Assembly: GCA_904395885.1 (NCBI GenBank)
Contig: CAJFOF010000018.1
Location: 1 to 64,000 of the forward strand
Direction: 5' to 3'
DNA length: 64,000 nt
DNA from: an uncultured Lachnospiraceae bacterium
GTDB taxonomy: Bacteria > Bacillota > Clostridia > Lachnospirales > Lachnospiraceae
Under the pieces are notes generated by a model. The model saw only the letters and a list, made by a program, of their open reading frames with translations, was not told where the DNA came from and did not search any database. Below, piece after piece: positions 44,163-54,256 of this stretch. Every line of letters starts with the position of its first letter. The stretch's first letter is position 1. The position numbers were made by a program, and so were the translations under genes.

Positions 44163-46169
44163 ATGGAAAATAACAACAATCAGGATAAGAACGGCAATAA
44201 GATGTCGCCCAATGGTCAGACAATACTTGTGCTGGTCATTGCGGCTATTATCACATTGCTGGTAATCACTCTGATGCGCGATATGGTGACGAAAAGTTCC
44301 AGCCAGGAATTGTCTTATACAGAATATGTGCGTATGGTAGAAAACGACGAGGTTGAAGCTGTATTGATGGGAAATAGTGAGATTACGATCTATCCCAAAC
44401 AGGAAGCAACCCAGTATTCGCCTTTTATCCGTTACTATACGGTGCGGGTGCTGACAGACTATAACAATACAGAGCGCCTGCTGGAACACGGTGTGGACAT
44501 CAGGGAACAGCAGACGGATTCCAGTATTATTTTGGAATCGATTATCAGCTTTGTCATTCCGTTTATAATCATTGTAGTATTTATGAATTTCATGATGCGC
44601 CGTATGGGCGGCGGTGGAATCATGGGTGTTGGAAAAAGCAATGCCAAAGTATATGTCCAGAAGGAGACCGGCATTACTTTTAAAGATGTAGCCGGGGAGG
44701 ATGAGGCCAAAGAGTCGCTGAAGGAGATCGTAGATTTCCTCCATAATCCTGCCAGGTACACCCAGATTGGCGCCAAGCTTCCCAAGGGCGCTTTGCTGGT
44801 GGGACCTCCCGGAACCGGAAAGACTCTGCTTGCCAAGGCTGTGGCCGGAGAAGCACAGGTGCCTTTCTATTCTCTGTCAGGTTCTGACTTTGTGGAAATG
44901 TTTGTCGGCGTGGGTGCCTCCCGTGTCCGAGACCTGTTTAAGCAGGCTCAGGCCTCAGCACCCTGCATTATTTTCATTGACGAGATCGATGCCATCGGTA
45001 AGAGCCGTGATACCCGCTTCGGCGGCGGAAACGATGAGCGAGAGCAGACCCTCAACCAGCTTCTCTCTGAGATGGATGGTTTTGATTCTTCCAAGGGACT
45101 TCTGGTGCTCGGCGCCACAAACCGCCCGGAGATCCTGGATCCGGCTCTGCTGAGACCGGGCCGTTTTGACCGGAGAATCATTGTAGATAAGCCTGACCTG
45201 AAGGGCCGTGTGAATATTTTGAAAGTCCACTCTAAAGATGTGCTGCTGGACGACAGCGTCGATTTTGAGGAGATTGCCCTGGCCACTTCAGGGGCCGTGG
45301 GAGCCGATCTGGCTAACATGATGAATGAGGCGGCAATCAATGCGGTTAAGAACGGCAGAAAAGCCGTTTCTCAGAAAGATTTGTTTGAGGCGGTGGAAGT
45401 CGTACTGGTAGGTAAGGAGAAAAAAGACCGAATCCTCAGCAAGGAGGAGAGAAGGATCGTATCTTACCACGAAGTAGGCCATGCCCTGGTCAGCGCCCTC
45501 CAGAAGGATGCGGAGCCTGTTCAGAAGATTACCATTGTTCCCCGAACCATGGGTGCTTTGGGCTATGTAATGCAGGTTCCGGAAGAGGAAAAATACCTGA
45601 ATACGAAGAAAGAGATCAACGCTATGTTGGTAGGATTCCTGGCTGGCCGTGCGGCGGAGGAGCTGGTATTTGACACGGTCACCACAGGGGCTGCCAACGA
45701 TATTGAACAGGCGACCCGCCTGGCGAGAGCGATGGTTACCCAGTACGGTATGTCGGAAAAGTTCGGACTGATGGGTCTGGCTACTCAGGAGGATATGTAC
45801 CTGACAGGGCGTACGGTACTGAACTGCGGCGACGCCACAGCGGCGGAGATCGATCAGGAAGTCATGAGGATCTTGAAAGAATCTTATGAAGAGGCCAAGA
45901 GACTTCTCAGTGAGAACCGGGTTGCCATGGACCGGATCGCGGAATTTTTGATCGAGAAAGAGACGATCACCGGAAAAGAGTTTATGGAAATTTTCCGTCA
46001 GGTTCAGCGGGAACAGAACCAGGCTGCAGCTGGTGACGCTGCGGATGAGGCAGAGCCAGTTGACATTGCAGTGACCGAAGCGAACGCAGAGGAAGCAGTT
46101 GCGGAGCCGGATAAGGCTGCAGATGACAGGGAAACGGTGTCAGAGGAAGCTGCTAAGGAGCAGAATTAG
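44163..46169 (+). CDS. ftsH: ATP-dependent zinc metalloprotease FtsH
   Basis: FtsH is the membrane AAA+ protease for quality control. The 668-residue protein has two N-terminal membrane helices (about 20-38 and 122-144), Walker A (GPPGTGKT), Walker B (CIIFIDEIDAIG), the second region of homology (LLRPGRFDRRI) and the zinc site HEVGH (His436, Glu437, His440; HEAGH is the more common form). The C-terminal 50 residues are an acidic Ala/Glu tail. It may be co-transcribed with the nitroreductase 21 bases downstream. Confidence 0.96.
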   Translation: MENNNNQDKNGNKMSPNGQTILVLVIAAIITLLVITLMRDMVTKSSSQELSYTEYVRMVENDEVEAVLMGNSEITIYPKQEATQYSPFIRYYTVRVLTDYNNTERLLEHGVDIREQQTDSSIILESIISFVIPFIIIVVFMNFMMRRMGGGGIMGVGKSNAKVYVQKETGITFKDVAGEDEAKESLKEIVDFLHNPARYTQIGAKLPKGALLVGPPGTGKTLLAKAVAGEAQVPFYSLSGSDFVEMFVGVGASRVRDLFKQAQASAPCIIFIDEIDAIGKSRDTRFGGGNDEREQTLNQLLSEMDGFDSSKGLLVLGATNRPEILDPALLRPGRFDRRIIVDKPDLKGRVNILKVHSKDVLLDDSVDFEEIALATSGAVGADLANMMNEAAINAVKNGRKAVSQKDLFEAVEVVLVGKEKKDRILSKEERRIVSYHEVGHALVSALQKDAEPVQKITIVPRTMGALGYVMQVPEEEKYLNTKKEINAMLVGFLAGRAAEELVFDTVTTGAANDIEQATRLARAMVTQYGMSEKFGLMGLATQEDMYLTGRTVLNCGDATAAEIDQEVMRILKESYEEAKRLLSENRVAMDRIAEFLIEKETITGKEFMEIFRQVQREQNQAAAGDAADEAEPVDIAVTEANAEEAVAEPDKAADDRETVSEEAAKEQN

Positions 46170-46190
46170 TGTGCTGCGGGAGGAATCAGG

Positions 46191-46760
46191 ATGTTAAAAG
46201 ATTTGGTCAGACAGTGCCGCTCATACAGAAGATTTTATGAAGAAGAGCGGATTTCAGAAGATACATTAAAAGAACTGGTGGATTTGGCACGGCTGTCAGG
46301 CTCTACTGCCAATTCTCAGGCCCTGAAGTATTACCTTGCTGTGGACGAGGCCGTCTGCGCCCGGATTTTTGAGACGCTGACCTGGGCCAAGGCTTTGCCG
46401 GACTGGGACGGGCCCGCCGAGGGAGAGCGGCCGACCGCTTACATCGTGATCGCCTGTGATCAGACCCTGGGAAAACATAAAATGTGGGACGAGGGGATTG
46501 CTGCCCAGTCTATCATGTTGGGAGCAGTGGAAAAAGGCCTGGGCGGCTGCATGATTGGATCGTTTAATCGAACAAAATTGGCGGAGTATCTGAATCTGGA
46601 TTCTCAGCGGTATGCCCTGGATTTGGTTCTGGCATTGGGAAAGCCGAAAGAAAAGGTGGTTATCGTGCCGGTGGGACCGGACGGAAACACTCAGTACTAC
46701 CGGGATGAGGAGCAGGTGCACTACGTCCCAAAACGGGATCTGAACGATATTCTCTTATAA
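46191..46760 (+). CDS. Nitroreductase family protein
   Basis: A 189-residue FMN-dependent oxidoreductase of the nitroreductase fold: the start CRSYRRFYEEERISEDTLKE with the Arg-Ser phosphate-binding pair, NSQALKYYLAV, and the later segment AAQSIMLGAVEKGLGGCMIG. It probably reduces quinones or nitro compounds with NAD(P)H; the true substrate is unknown. GGGAGGA precedes ATG. Confidence 0.87.
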   Translation: MLKDLVRQCRSYRRFYEEERISEDTLKELVDLARLSGSTANSQALKYYLAVDEAVCARIFETLTWAKALPDWDGPAEGERPTAYIVIACDQTLGKHKMWDEGIAAQSIMLGAVEKGLGGCMIGSFNRTKLAEYLNLDSQRYALDLVLALGKPKEKVVIVPVGPDGNTQYYRDEEQVHYVPKRDLNDILL

Positions 46761-46786
46761 AAACAATCAGAAATGTATCAAAAATA

Positions 46787-46834
46787 AAAGACCGCTGCCT
46801 TCCGGACAGAGAATCCGGAGGACAGCGGCCTTTT
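46787..46834. terminator. Bidirectional terminator between convergent genes
   Basis: AAAAGACCGCTG and CAGCGGCCTTTT arms with inner TTCCGGA/TCCGGA form a palindrome with A- and T-runs on its flanks, serving the nitroreductase and the DUF1846 gene. Confidence 0.85.
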
Positions 46835-46839
46835 GAACA

Positions 46840-48318
46840 TTAATGGTAAATTCTCTGGTGTTCATAGATGGGCTCAGAGGTAAGCTGAAGCCCCAGCTTT
46901 TTAAATGTGGTGATATCCACAAGGGAAAGCATGACAGAAGTATGAACCTGGCATCCCCTCAGTTTTGGAAGCTGTTCCAGGGCAATCTGGGCGTTCCGGT
47001 CAGTGGCGGCGCACATGGACAGAGCGATCAGAACCTCGTCGGTATGAAGCCGGGGGTTTTTGCTGCCCAGGTAGGTCGTTTTCAGTTTCTGGATCGGTTC
47101 GATTGCAGACGGAGCGATCAGGTGAATGTCATGGGGAATGTTGCCCAGGACTTTCACTGCATTTAGCAGAAGGGCGGCTGAAGCACCCAGAAGGTTGCTG
47201 GTCTTTCCGGTCACAATGGTGCCGTCCTCCAATTCCATGGCGGCGGCAGGAGCCTGAATGGAGATGGCCAGATCCTTGCAGGGTTTGACCACAGAGCGCC
47301 TCTCTGGGCTGATGTTAGCCTGTTTCATCAAGAGCTCAATTTTGTAAACTTCTTCCTGGCCACATTCCTCCCGGACCATCCGTCCTAGAGAATCGTAATA
47401 GCGGCGAATGATTTCCTGACAGGAGGCTTCTTTGCAGACCTCATCGTCTATGATACAGTTGCCGGCCATATTGACACCCATATCGGTGGGGGATTTATAG
47501 GGACTTACCCCATAGATACCCTCGAAGATGGCATTGAGAACCGGGAAGATTTCCACATCACGGTTGTAATTGACAGTAGTTTTACCGTAGGCTTCCAGAT
47601 GGAAGGGATCAATCATATTGACATCATTCAGATCTGCGGTGGCAGCTTCATAGGCCAGATTGACCGGATGCTTTAAAGGCAGGTTCCAAATGGGGAATGT
47701 CTCGAATTTGGCATATCCGGCCTTGATGCCTCTCTTATTTTCGTGGTAGAGCTGGGACAGGCAGGTCGCCATCTTTCCGCTTCCCGGACCCGGGGCTGTG
47801 ATGATGACCAGAGGTTTGCTTGTTTCAATGTAATCGTTCTTTCCGTAACCTTCGTCGCTGACGATCAGATCGACGTTGCTGGGGTATCCCTGGATCACAT
47901 AGTGACGGTAGACCCGAATGCCCATGTGTTCCAGCTTTGCCTTAAACTGATCGGCGCTGGACTGACCGGAATACTGGGTAATCACAACGCTTCCCACATA
48001 AAGGCCCTTGTCGGTAAATTCCTGAATCAGCCGCAGGACGTCTACATCGTAGGTGATGCCCAGATCCCCTCTGATTTTATTTTTTTCGATGTCCTCTGCA
48101 TTGATGGCGATAACGATCTCGGCCTGATCAGCCAACTGGAGAAGCATTCTCAGCTTACTGTCAGGTGCAAAGCCGGGGAGAACACGTGAGGCGTGGTAGT
48201 CGTCGAAAAGTTTGCCTCCAAATTCCAGATACAGTTTGTCACCGAATTGGCTGATCCGTTCCCGAATGTGCTGAGACTGGGTAGAGAGATATTTGTTGTT
48301 GTCAAATCCGATTTTCAT
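46840..48318 (-). CDS. DUF1846 domain protein
   Basis: The 492-residue protein matches the DUF1846 family, common in Clostridia and lactic acid bacteria: MKIGFDNNKYLSTQSQHIRE, the loop ITAPGPGSGKMATCLSQLYH (nucleotide-binding-like, about 170-190), and a conserved LGSKNPRLHTDEVLIALSM near the C-terminus. No reaction is established. It is a single-gene unit with an extended -10 promoter and a palindrome in its leader. Confidence 0.9.
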   Translation of the reverse strand: MKIGFDNNKYLSTQSQHIRERISQFGDKLYLEFGGKLFDDYHASRVLPGFAPDSKLRMLLQLADQAEIVIAINAEDIEKNKIRGDLGITYDVDVLRLIQEFTDKGLYVGSVVITQYSGQSSADQFKAKLEHMGIRVYRHYVIQGYPSNVDLIVSDEGYGKNDYIETSKPLVIITAPGPGSGKMATCLSQLYHENKRGIKAGYAKFETFPIWNLPLKHPVNLAYEAATADLNDVNMIDPFHLEAYGKTTVNYNRDVEIFPVLNAIFEGIYGVSPYKSPTDMGVNMAGNCIIDDEVCKEASCQEIIRRYYDSLGRMVREECGQEEVYKIELLMKQANISPERRSVVKPCKDLAISIQAPAAAMELEDGTIVTGKTSNLLGASAALLLNAVKVLGNIPHDIHLIAPSAIEPIQKLKTTYLGSKNPRLHTDEVLIALSMCAATDRNAQIALEQLPKLRGCQVHTSVMLSLVDITTFKKLGLQLTSEPIYEHQRIYH

Positions 48319-48382
48319 AGTTAATGCTTTCTCCTATCTTGTAGAATCCTGTGTACTTATGCGATAAAAAAGTGAAATCGAC

Positions 48383-48432
48383 CTTTGCACATTGCAAAGC
48401 CCGATTGTTGAATCATTACTATATTGATTATA
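48383..48432 (-). promoter_or_regulatory. DUF1846 promoter and leader palindrome
   Basis: On the reverse strand an extended -10, TGATATAAT (48435-48427), lies upstream of CTTTGCA-CAT-TGCAAAG (48383-48399), a 7-bp perfect inverted repeat that could be an operator. Confidence 0.5.
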
Positions 48433-48521
48433 TCACATAATTGGAAATTGGCTAGGAAAATTTTATTGAATTTTAGATTTTGATTGGGAGCGGAGAATGA
48501 GATTAGGGGCGAAAAGGCTGA

Positions 48522-48550
48522 TTGAAAATTGTTCCAGCGTATTATATACT
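48522..48550 (+). promoter_or_regulatory. Promoter of the AlkD-like gene
   Basis: TTGAAA (48522-48527), a 17-base spacer and TATACT (48545-48550). Confidence 0.65.
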
Positions 48551-48602
48551 GATGCCAGAGCCGGTGACAGGAAACGAATGAGAAGGAGCGTGAGATGGAC
48601 AT

Positions 48603-49331
48603 ATGGCTGTGATCTGGACTCAGGAACGTGTGATGGAGCGGCTGGAGGCTCTGGCAGAGCCAGAGTATGCTGAATTTAGCAGAAAGCTGCTTCCTGGAGA
48701 TTTTAAGGTGCTGGGGGTGAGAAAGCCTGCCCTTCACAAGCTGGCAAAGGAGGTCGCTCGGGAGGAATGGCAGGAATGGCTCCGTGGAACGCCTTGCTGC
48801 TGCCACGATGAGAAGATGCTGAAGGCATTCGTTCTGGGTCTGGCGAGACCGGAATGGGGAGAGTACGAGGCCATGATTCGGGAATTTGTCCCAGAGATCG
48901 ATAACTGGGAAGTGTGCGACGGATTCTGCTGCGGGCTTAAAATTGCCAGGGAGCACCCCGATCTTGTCTGGCCGCTGGCAGTTGAATACGCAGAGAGCGG
49001 CAGGGAGTATGAGATCCGTTTTGGAATCGTTATGATGCTTACCTACTACATCAGCAAAGAACGGCTTTTGGATCTGTTCGGCGCATTTGACCGTGCAAAG
49101 CGGGAAAGCTATTATGCGAAGATGGCCATTGCATGGGCAGTCTCTATGTGCTACGTAAAGTTTCCGGAAGAAACGGAGAGGTATCTGTCGGACAGCGGTC
49201 TGGACGATTGGACCTGGAGAAAATCAATCCAGAAAGTGTTGGAATCCCGCCAAATAAATGGGGAAGTGAGAGAAAAATTGAAAAAATGGAAGAAAAATGG
49301 GAGGAAAGTGGGAGAAAAGACGGCCAGATAG
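48603..49331 (+). CDS. DNA alkylation repair protein, AlkD-like
   Basis: A 242-residue HEAT-like helical protein of the AlkC/AlkD glycosylase family (VLGVRKPALHKLAKEVARE; FVPEIDNWEVCDGFCCGLK; EIRFGIVMMLTYYI). Such proteins excise N3/N7-alkylated purines. The Asp of EIDNWEVCD corresponds to the region of the AlkD catalytic Asp, but residue-level function is not certain. The tail is very Lys-rich. Confidence 0.86.
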   Translation: MAVIWTQERVMERLEALAEPEYAEFSRKLLPGDFKVLGVRKPALHKLAKEVAREEWQEWLRGTPCCCHDEKMLKAFVLGLARPEWGEYEAMIREFVPEIDNWEVCDGFCCGLKIAREHPDLVWPLAVEYAESGREYEIRFGIVMMLTYYISKERLLDLFGAFDRAKRESYYAKMAIAWAVSMCYVKFPEETERYLSDSGLDDWTWRKSIQKVLESRQINGEVREKLKKWKKNGRKVGEKTAR

Positions 49332-49341
49332 GGCAAAAGGG

Positions 49342-49370
49342 TTGGCGAATCCCAAAAAGTGTGGTAAGAT
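49342..49370 (+). promoter_or_regulatory. Promoter of the DUF4015 gene
   Basis: TTGGCG (49342-49347), a 17-base spacer and TAAGAT (49365-49370). Confidence 0.6.
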
Positions 49371-49455
49371 AAGCATTACGAACAGTTGTACGGTAAATTT
49401 TTGAAGCCTGCCGACAGGGCTGCCTGCCGGTCAGAGCGGAGGAAAGAAAAAGAGG

Positions 49456-50850
49456 ATGCTTATGAAAAGATGGATGATGGCTCTTATGTGCGCGCTGGTT
49501 TGCCTGTTTTCCTTATCTGGCTGCCGCAGATATGAGCCAATGATGGATCTGACAGAAACAGAATCAATAGCGGAAGAGACCGCCGCAGATCCGACGGACG
49601 CGGAGCCGGCCCAAACGGGAGATACGGCGGTTCCGGAGGAGACAACGGCCCCGGAGGAATCAGAAGAAATAATTCATATTTCTACAAAGCCTGACCCGGT
49701 GAAGGTAAAGGGGATTTACCTGACTGCCAATACTGCCGGATCGGAAAGCCGGATGGATGAGATTATAGGGTACATTGACCAGACGGAATTGAATGCCGTT
49801 GTAATTGATGTGAAAGACGACTTTGGAAATGTTACCTTCCAGATGGATTCGCCGGTTGTAACGGAAATTGAGGCAGTAAAGACTTACATTGACGATATGC
49901 CTGCCCTGGCGGAGAAACTGAAAGCTCACGGAATCTATATGATTGCAAGGATTCCCGCTTTCCGTGATCCCTATCTTGCGGAGAAAAAGCCGGAATGGTG
50001 TCTGCGGCTGTCCGATGGTTCCATCTACACAGACAGGAACGGGCAGGCGTGGGTAGATCCGTATAAGAGAGAAGTCTGGGATTATCTTATTGAAATTGCA
50101 GAGCAGGCTGGGGAAATGGGATTTGATGAGATCCAGTTTGACTATGTCAGGTTCTGTACAGAGCGCGGAATGGATGATGTGGTATTTGACCCGGAAGATA
50201 CCCAGGGAATGGACAAGACCCAGATCATTACGGAATTTGTTAAATATGCCTATGAACAATTGTCGTCCAAGGGACTGTATGTTTCCGCGGATGTATTTGG
50301 CACTATCATAGAGAGCACCCAGGATGCCCAGATTGTAGGACAGAGCTACGGGGAGATGGCAGAGAGTCTGGATTATATCTGCCCCATGATCTATCCTTCT
50401 CATTACGGAAACGGCAATTTTGGGGTTGATTATCCGGATACCCATCCATATGAGACGATCCTGGGAGCTTTGAACGGTTCTCAGAGAGAACTGGCCGAAT
50501 ATGGCGGTCCGGAGGGAGAGATGGCGACGGTAAGGCCGTGGCTCCAGGATTTTACGGCCAGCTACCTGGAGCATTATATTGAATATGGGGATGAAGAGAT
50601 TCGCGCCCAGATTCAGGCAGTATACGATGCGGGCTATGACGAGTGGATTCTCTGGAGTGCGTCGAACCGCTACCATTACGGTGGTCTGCTGACACCGGAA
50701 GCGGCAGAGGAGGAGGCCCGGCAGATTGAAGCGTCCAGGGCTGCAGCAGAAACAGCAGCGGAATCTGCGGCCGCTGAATTGGAGACCAGCGAACCGGCAT
50801 CGCAGGAATCGGAATTGACCCAACCGGAGACTGGCGAATCTGCAGGATAA
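49456..50850 (+). CDS. Lipoprotein, putative glycoside hydrolase (DUF4015)
   Basis: The 464-residue protein has a lipoprotein signal (lipobox LSGC, Cys23), a Thr/Glu/Pro linker, and a TIM-barrel-like DUF4015 domain (about 78-400) with VKGIYLTANTAGSESRMDEI, AVVIDVKDDFGNVTF, and DEIQFDYVRFCTERG, where Asp and Glu resemble glycosidase catalytic positions. The C-terminal about 50 residues are Ala/Glu/Ser-rich and probably disordered. The substrate is not known. GGAGGA upstream fits ATG 49456 or 49462. Confidence 0.85.
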   Translation: MLMKRWMMALMCALVCLFSLSGCRRYEPMMDLTETESIAEETAADPTDAEPAQTGDTAVPEETTAPEESEEIIHISTKPDPVKVKGIYLTANTAGSESRMDEIIGYIDQTELNAVVIDVKDDFGNVTFQMDSPVVTEIEAVKTYIDDMPALAEKLKAHGIYMIARIPAFRDPYLAEKKPEWCLRLSDGSIYTDRNGQAWVDPYKREVWDYLIEIAEQAGEMGFDEIQFDYVRFCTERGMDDVVFDPEDTQGMDKTQIITEFVKYAYEQLSSKGLYVSADVFGTIIESTQDAQIVGQSYGEMAESLDYICPMIYPSHYGNGNFGVDYPDTHPYETILGALNGSQRELAEYGGPEGEMATVRPWLQDFTASYLEHYIEYGDEEIRAQIQAVYDAGYDEWILWSASNRYHYGGLLTPEAAEEEARQIEASRAAAETAAESAAAELETSEPASQESELTQPETGESAG

Positions 50851-50879
50851 TCGTTTTTTAGAATGGAAGGAAGAGGAAT

Positions 50880-51356
50880 ATGGACAGAATACCAGGACAG
50901 TTTTACAGAGATTCGGAGAACCGCCTGTACCAATTGGTAACTGTGGCCCGTCACAGGGAAACAGGGGAAGAGATGGCGGTATACCAGGCCTTGTATGGCG
51001 CCTTTCAGGTTTTCGCCTGTCCACTTGCCCGGTTTGAAGATTCCTTCCGGACAGAGTTAAAAAGAAAAATCGACGGAGAAGAGGGGGACGACGGACAGGC
51101 AAGTACAGATGCCGGGGCGGAGAAAACGCTCTCAAGTCCCCATCCTCTTTTGATGCGTTTTTTGGAAGAGACAGAGCTGGACGGACAGTTGGCAGCCCTG
51201 AATCAGATGAGAGGAAAGATCACTCAGAGGGAGCTGGACAGTATCTACTTCAGCCTGGATATGGTGCCCATGGAAGGGGAGCCGGATCAACAGCTCAGGG
51301 GAATTATCCGCGCCCTGGAGACCAGAAGGAAATATGACGGGAGGCGGCTTCGCTAG
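50880..51356 (+). CDS. DUF1653 domain protein
   Basis: The 158-residue protein begins with a DUF1653 domain (IPGQFYRDSENRLYQLVTVA, ETGEEMAVYQALYG, then RFEDSF) and continues with an about 90-residue C-terminal part ending in a helical RGIIRALETRRKYDG. Function is unknown. AGGAAGAGGA precedes ATG; it sits 15 bases before uvrC and may share its transcript. Confidence 0.8.
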   Translation: MDRIPGQFYRDSENRLYQLVTVARHRETGEEMAVYQALYGAFQVFACPLARFEDSFRTELKRKIDGEEGDDGQASTDAGAEKTLSSPHPLLMRFLEETELDGQLAALNQMRGKITQRELDSIYFSLDMVPMEGEPDQQLRGIIRALETRRKYDGRRLR

Positions 51357-51371
51357 GAGGCGGGCAGAACA

Positions 51372-53252
51372 ATGGTTTTTGATATTGAAGAGGAATTAAA
51401 AAAACTTCCGGCTCAGCCGGGAGTTTATTTGATGCATGACGCAAAAGATGAGATCATCTATGTGGGCAAAGCGGTAAGTCTGAAAAACCGGGTGCGCCAG
51501 TATTTTCAGAGCAGCCGGAATAAGACGGCTAAGATCGAGCAGATGGTATCGCGGATTGCCCGTTTTGAGTATATTATCACAGATTCGGAAATGGAAGCGC
51601 TGGTGCTGGAGTGCAATCTGATCAAGGAATACCGCCCCAGATACAATACCATGCTGAAGGACGATAAGGGCTATCCTTATATCCGCGCAACGGTGGAAGA
51701 GGAATTTCCCAGGCTGATGATGGCCCGGACCATGAAGCGGGACAGGAGTCGGTATTTTGGCCCCTATACCAGCGTTTCGGCTGTAAAAGATACCCTTGAG
51801 CTGATCCAGAAGCTGTATAAGATCAGAACTTGCTCCAGGGTGCTTCCGAGGGATACCGGAAAGGACCGTCCCTGTCTCAATTACCATATCAAACAGTGCG
51901 ACGCTCCCTGCCAGGGCTATATTACTAAGGAGGCATACAGGGAAAATTTCTCCCATGCTCTGGATTTTTTAAATGGAAATTTTGAGCCGATTATCAAATC
52001 TTTGGAAGAAAAAATGATGGAATGCTCCGACGCCATGGAGTTTGAAAAGGCCATTGAGTATCGGGAACTGCTCAACAGCGTCAGACATGTCGCCCAGAAG
52101 CAGAAGATTACCAGCCAGACTATGGATGACCGGGATATCATCGCTATGGCAAAAGCGGGAGAGGACGCAGTTGTTCAGGTGTTCTTTGTCAGGGAAGGCA
52201 AGCTCATCGGGAGAGACCATTTCCGGCTCTCTGTGGCTCTGGATGACAGCCAGAGCGCCGTCCTCACCAGCTTTGTCAAGCAGTTTTATGCCGGGACGCC
52301 GTTTATTCCCAGAGAATTATGGATCCAGGCGCCGTTGGACGAAGAAGAGATTATTACTCAGTGGCTGACGGCCAAGCGGGGGCAAAAGGTCTATATCCGG
52401 GTACCCCAGAAAGGGGATAAAGAGCGGCTGGTAGAGCTGGCAGCAAAGAACGCGTCTATGATCCTGATCCAGGATTCTGAGAAGATTAAGAGGGAAGAGC
52501 TAAGGACCATCGGGGCCATGAACCAGGTGGGTTCCTGGATCGGTCTCCCCAAGGTCAGCCGGATAGAGGCATACGATATCTCCAATATCAGCGGCGTGGA
52601 ATCCGTAGGTTCTATGATTGTCTATGAGGACGGAAAGCCCAAGAGAAGCGACTATCGTAAGTTCCGCATCCGGACCGTTCAGGGGCCCAACGACTATGCG
52701 TCTATGGAAGAGGTGCTGACCAGGCGGTTTTCCCACGGGATCCAGGAGGCGGAAGAACTGAGAGAAAAGGGAATGGACGTTTCCTACGGCAGCTTTACCC
52801 GCTTCCCGGATCTGATCATGATGGACGGTGGCAGAGGCCAGGTCAATATTGCTTTAAAGGTTCTGGACAGACTGAACCTTTCCATTCCCGTCTGCGGTAT
52901 GGTGAAGGATGACAGCCACAGGACTCGAGGTCTCTATTATGACAATGTGGAGATTCCCATTGACCGCCATTCAGAAGGATTTCGCCTGATCACCAGGATT
53001 CAGGATGAAGCCCACCGGTTTGCTATTGAGTACCACAGAAGCCTGAGGAGTAAGGATCAGGTCAAGTCGATTCTGGATGATATCAGCGGGATCGGACCGT
53101 CCCGGAGAAAGGCTCTTATGCGCTATTTTAAAGAGATTGAGAAGATCAGGGACGCCTCTGTGGAGGAATTGATGAAGGTTCCCGGGATGAACCGGATGGC
53201 TGCGGAGGCTGTCTACGAATTTTTCCGAAAACCCGCTTGCCAAAACATGTGA
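51372..53252 (+). CDS. uvrC: Excinuclease ABC subunit C
   Basis: UvrC makes both incisions in nucleotide excision repair. The 626-residue protein has the GIY-YIG nuclease ([19 protein letters not shown]), a central Cys-rich stretch ([13 protein letters not shown]), a UVR motif (about 200-235), the C-terminal RNase-H-like nuclease ([33 protein letters not shown]) and two helix-hairpin-helix motifs at the end. AGGAGG precedes ATG 51372. Confidence 0.97.
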   Translation: MVFDIEEELKKLPAQPGVYLMHDAKDEIIYVGKAVSLKNRVRQYFQSSRNKTAKIEQMVSRIARFEYIITDSEMEALVLECNLIKEYRPRYNTMLKDDKGYPYIRATVEEEFPRLMMARTMKRDRSRYFGPYTSVSAVKDTLELIQKLYKIRTCSRVLPRDTGKDRPCLNYHIKQCDAPCQGYITKEAYRENFSHALDFLNGNFEPIIKSLEEKMMECSDAMEFEKAIEYRELLNSVRHVAQKQKITSQTMDDRDIIAMAKAGEDAVVQVFFVREGKLIGRDHFRLSVALDDSQSAVLTSFVKQFYAGTPFIPRELWIQAPLDEEEIITQWLTAKRGQKVYIRVPQKGDKERLVELAAKNASMILIQDSEKIKREELRTIGAMNQVGSWIGLPKVSRIEAYDISNISGVESVGSMIVYEDGKPKRSDYRKFRIRTVQGPNDYASMEEVLTRRFSHGIQEAEELREKGMDVSYGSFTRFPDLIMMDGGRGQVNIALKVLDRLNLSIPVCGMVKDDSHRTRGLYYDNVEIPIDRHSEGFRLITRIQDEAHRFAIEYHRSLRSKDQVKSILDDISGIGPSRRKALMRYFKEIEKIRDASVEELMKVPGMNRMAAEAVYEFFRKPACQNM

Positions 53253-53266
53253 CAAACCTGTATACT
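53237..53266 (+). promoter_or_regulatory. Promoter of the hprK-crh cluster
   Basis: TTGCCA (53237-53242, inside the end of uvrC), an 18-base spacer and TATACT (53261-53266). Confidence 0.62.
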
Positions 53267-53314
53267 TATATCTAAAGCATCACAGCAGTAATGGATATAA
53301 AGGAGATAAGCCTT

Positions 53315-54244
53315 ATGTATGGAGTAACAATAACGGAAATCATCAGTAAAATGGGATTAAGGAATATGACTCCGGAGATCGATACCGATAAGATCGTTGT
53401 TTCTCACCCGGATGTAAACCGGCCTGCCCTGCAGTTGACAGGCTTCTTTGAACATTTTGATAATGAACGTGTGCAGATCATCGGCAATGTGGAACAGGCA
53501 TATTTGAGTACACTGTCTGAGGAGAGAAAGCAGGTGATTTACGACAGGCTGCTGTCCAGCCAGATTCCCTGTCTGATCTACAGCAGAGGAATGGAGCCGG
53601 ATGAAGATATGCTTGCCAGGGCGGATTACTACAGTGTTCCCTGCCTGGTTTCCAACAAGACGACTTCGGATCTGATGGCAGAGATTATTCGCTGGCTAAA
53701 CGTAAAATTGGCGCCGTGCATCAGCATTCACGGCGTTCTGGTGGACGTGTTCGGCGAGGGCGTTCTGATCATGGGTGAGAGCGGGATCGGAAAGAGCGAG
53801 GCTGCGCTGGAACTGATCAAGAGGGGCCATCGTCTGGTGACGGACGATGTGGTAGAGCTGAGAAGAGTCAGTGATGAGACTCTGGTGGGAAGCGCCCCGG
53901 ATATCACCCGCTATTTTATCGAGCTGAGAGGCATCGGTATTATCGACGTCAAGACGATGTTCGGCGTAGAGAGTGTGAAGGACAGCCAGCAGGTGGATAT
54001 GGTCATCAAGCTGGAGGATTGGAATAAAGATAAAGAGTATGACCGTCTGGGCCTGGAAGATCAGTATACGGAATTTTTGGGGAATAAGGTAGTCTGCCAT
54101 TCCATTCCCATCCGGCCGGGCCGGAATCTGGCGATCATTGTGGAGTCTGCGGCAGTCAACCACAGACAAAAGAAGATGGGCTACAATGCGGCTCAGGAGC
54201 TTTATAACCGGGTTCAGGCTAATTTATCCCGTCAGGGGATTTAA
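53315..54244 (+). CDS. hprK: HPr kinase/phosphorylase
   Basis: HprK phosphorylates Ser46 of HPr or Crh and so controls carbon catabolite repression. The 309-residue protein has the Walker A GESGIGKSE, the family signature (ELRGIGIIDVKTMFGVESV) and the C-terminal K-motif region (IPIRPGRNLAIIVESAAVN). AAAGGAG places the start at ATG 53315 rather than 53291. It heads the cluster that ends with a Ser46-containing HPr-like protein. Confidence 0.95.
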   Translation: MYGVTITEIISKMGLRNMTPEIDTDKIVVSHPDVNRPALQLTGFFEHFDNERVQIIGNVEQAYLSTLSEERKQVIYDRLLSSQIPCLIYSRGMEPDEDMLARADYYSVPCLVSNKTTSDLMAEIIRWLNVKLAPCISIHGVLVDVFGEGVLIMGESGIGKSEAALELIKRGHRLVTDDVVELRRVSDETLVGSAPDITRYFIELRGIGIIDVKTMFGVESVKDSQQVDMVIKLEDWNKDKEYDRLGLEDQYTEFLGNKVVCHSIPIRPGRNLAIIVESAAVNHRQKKMGYNAAQELYNRVQANLSRQGI

Positions 54245-54256
54245 AAAGGAGAGGCA

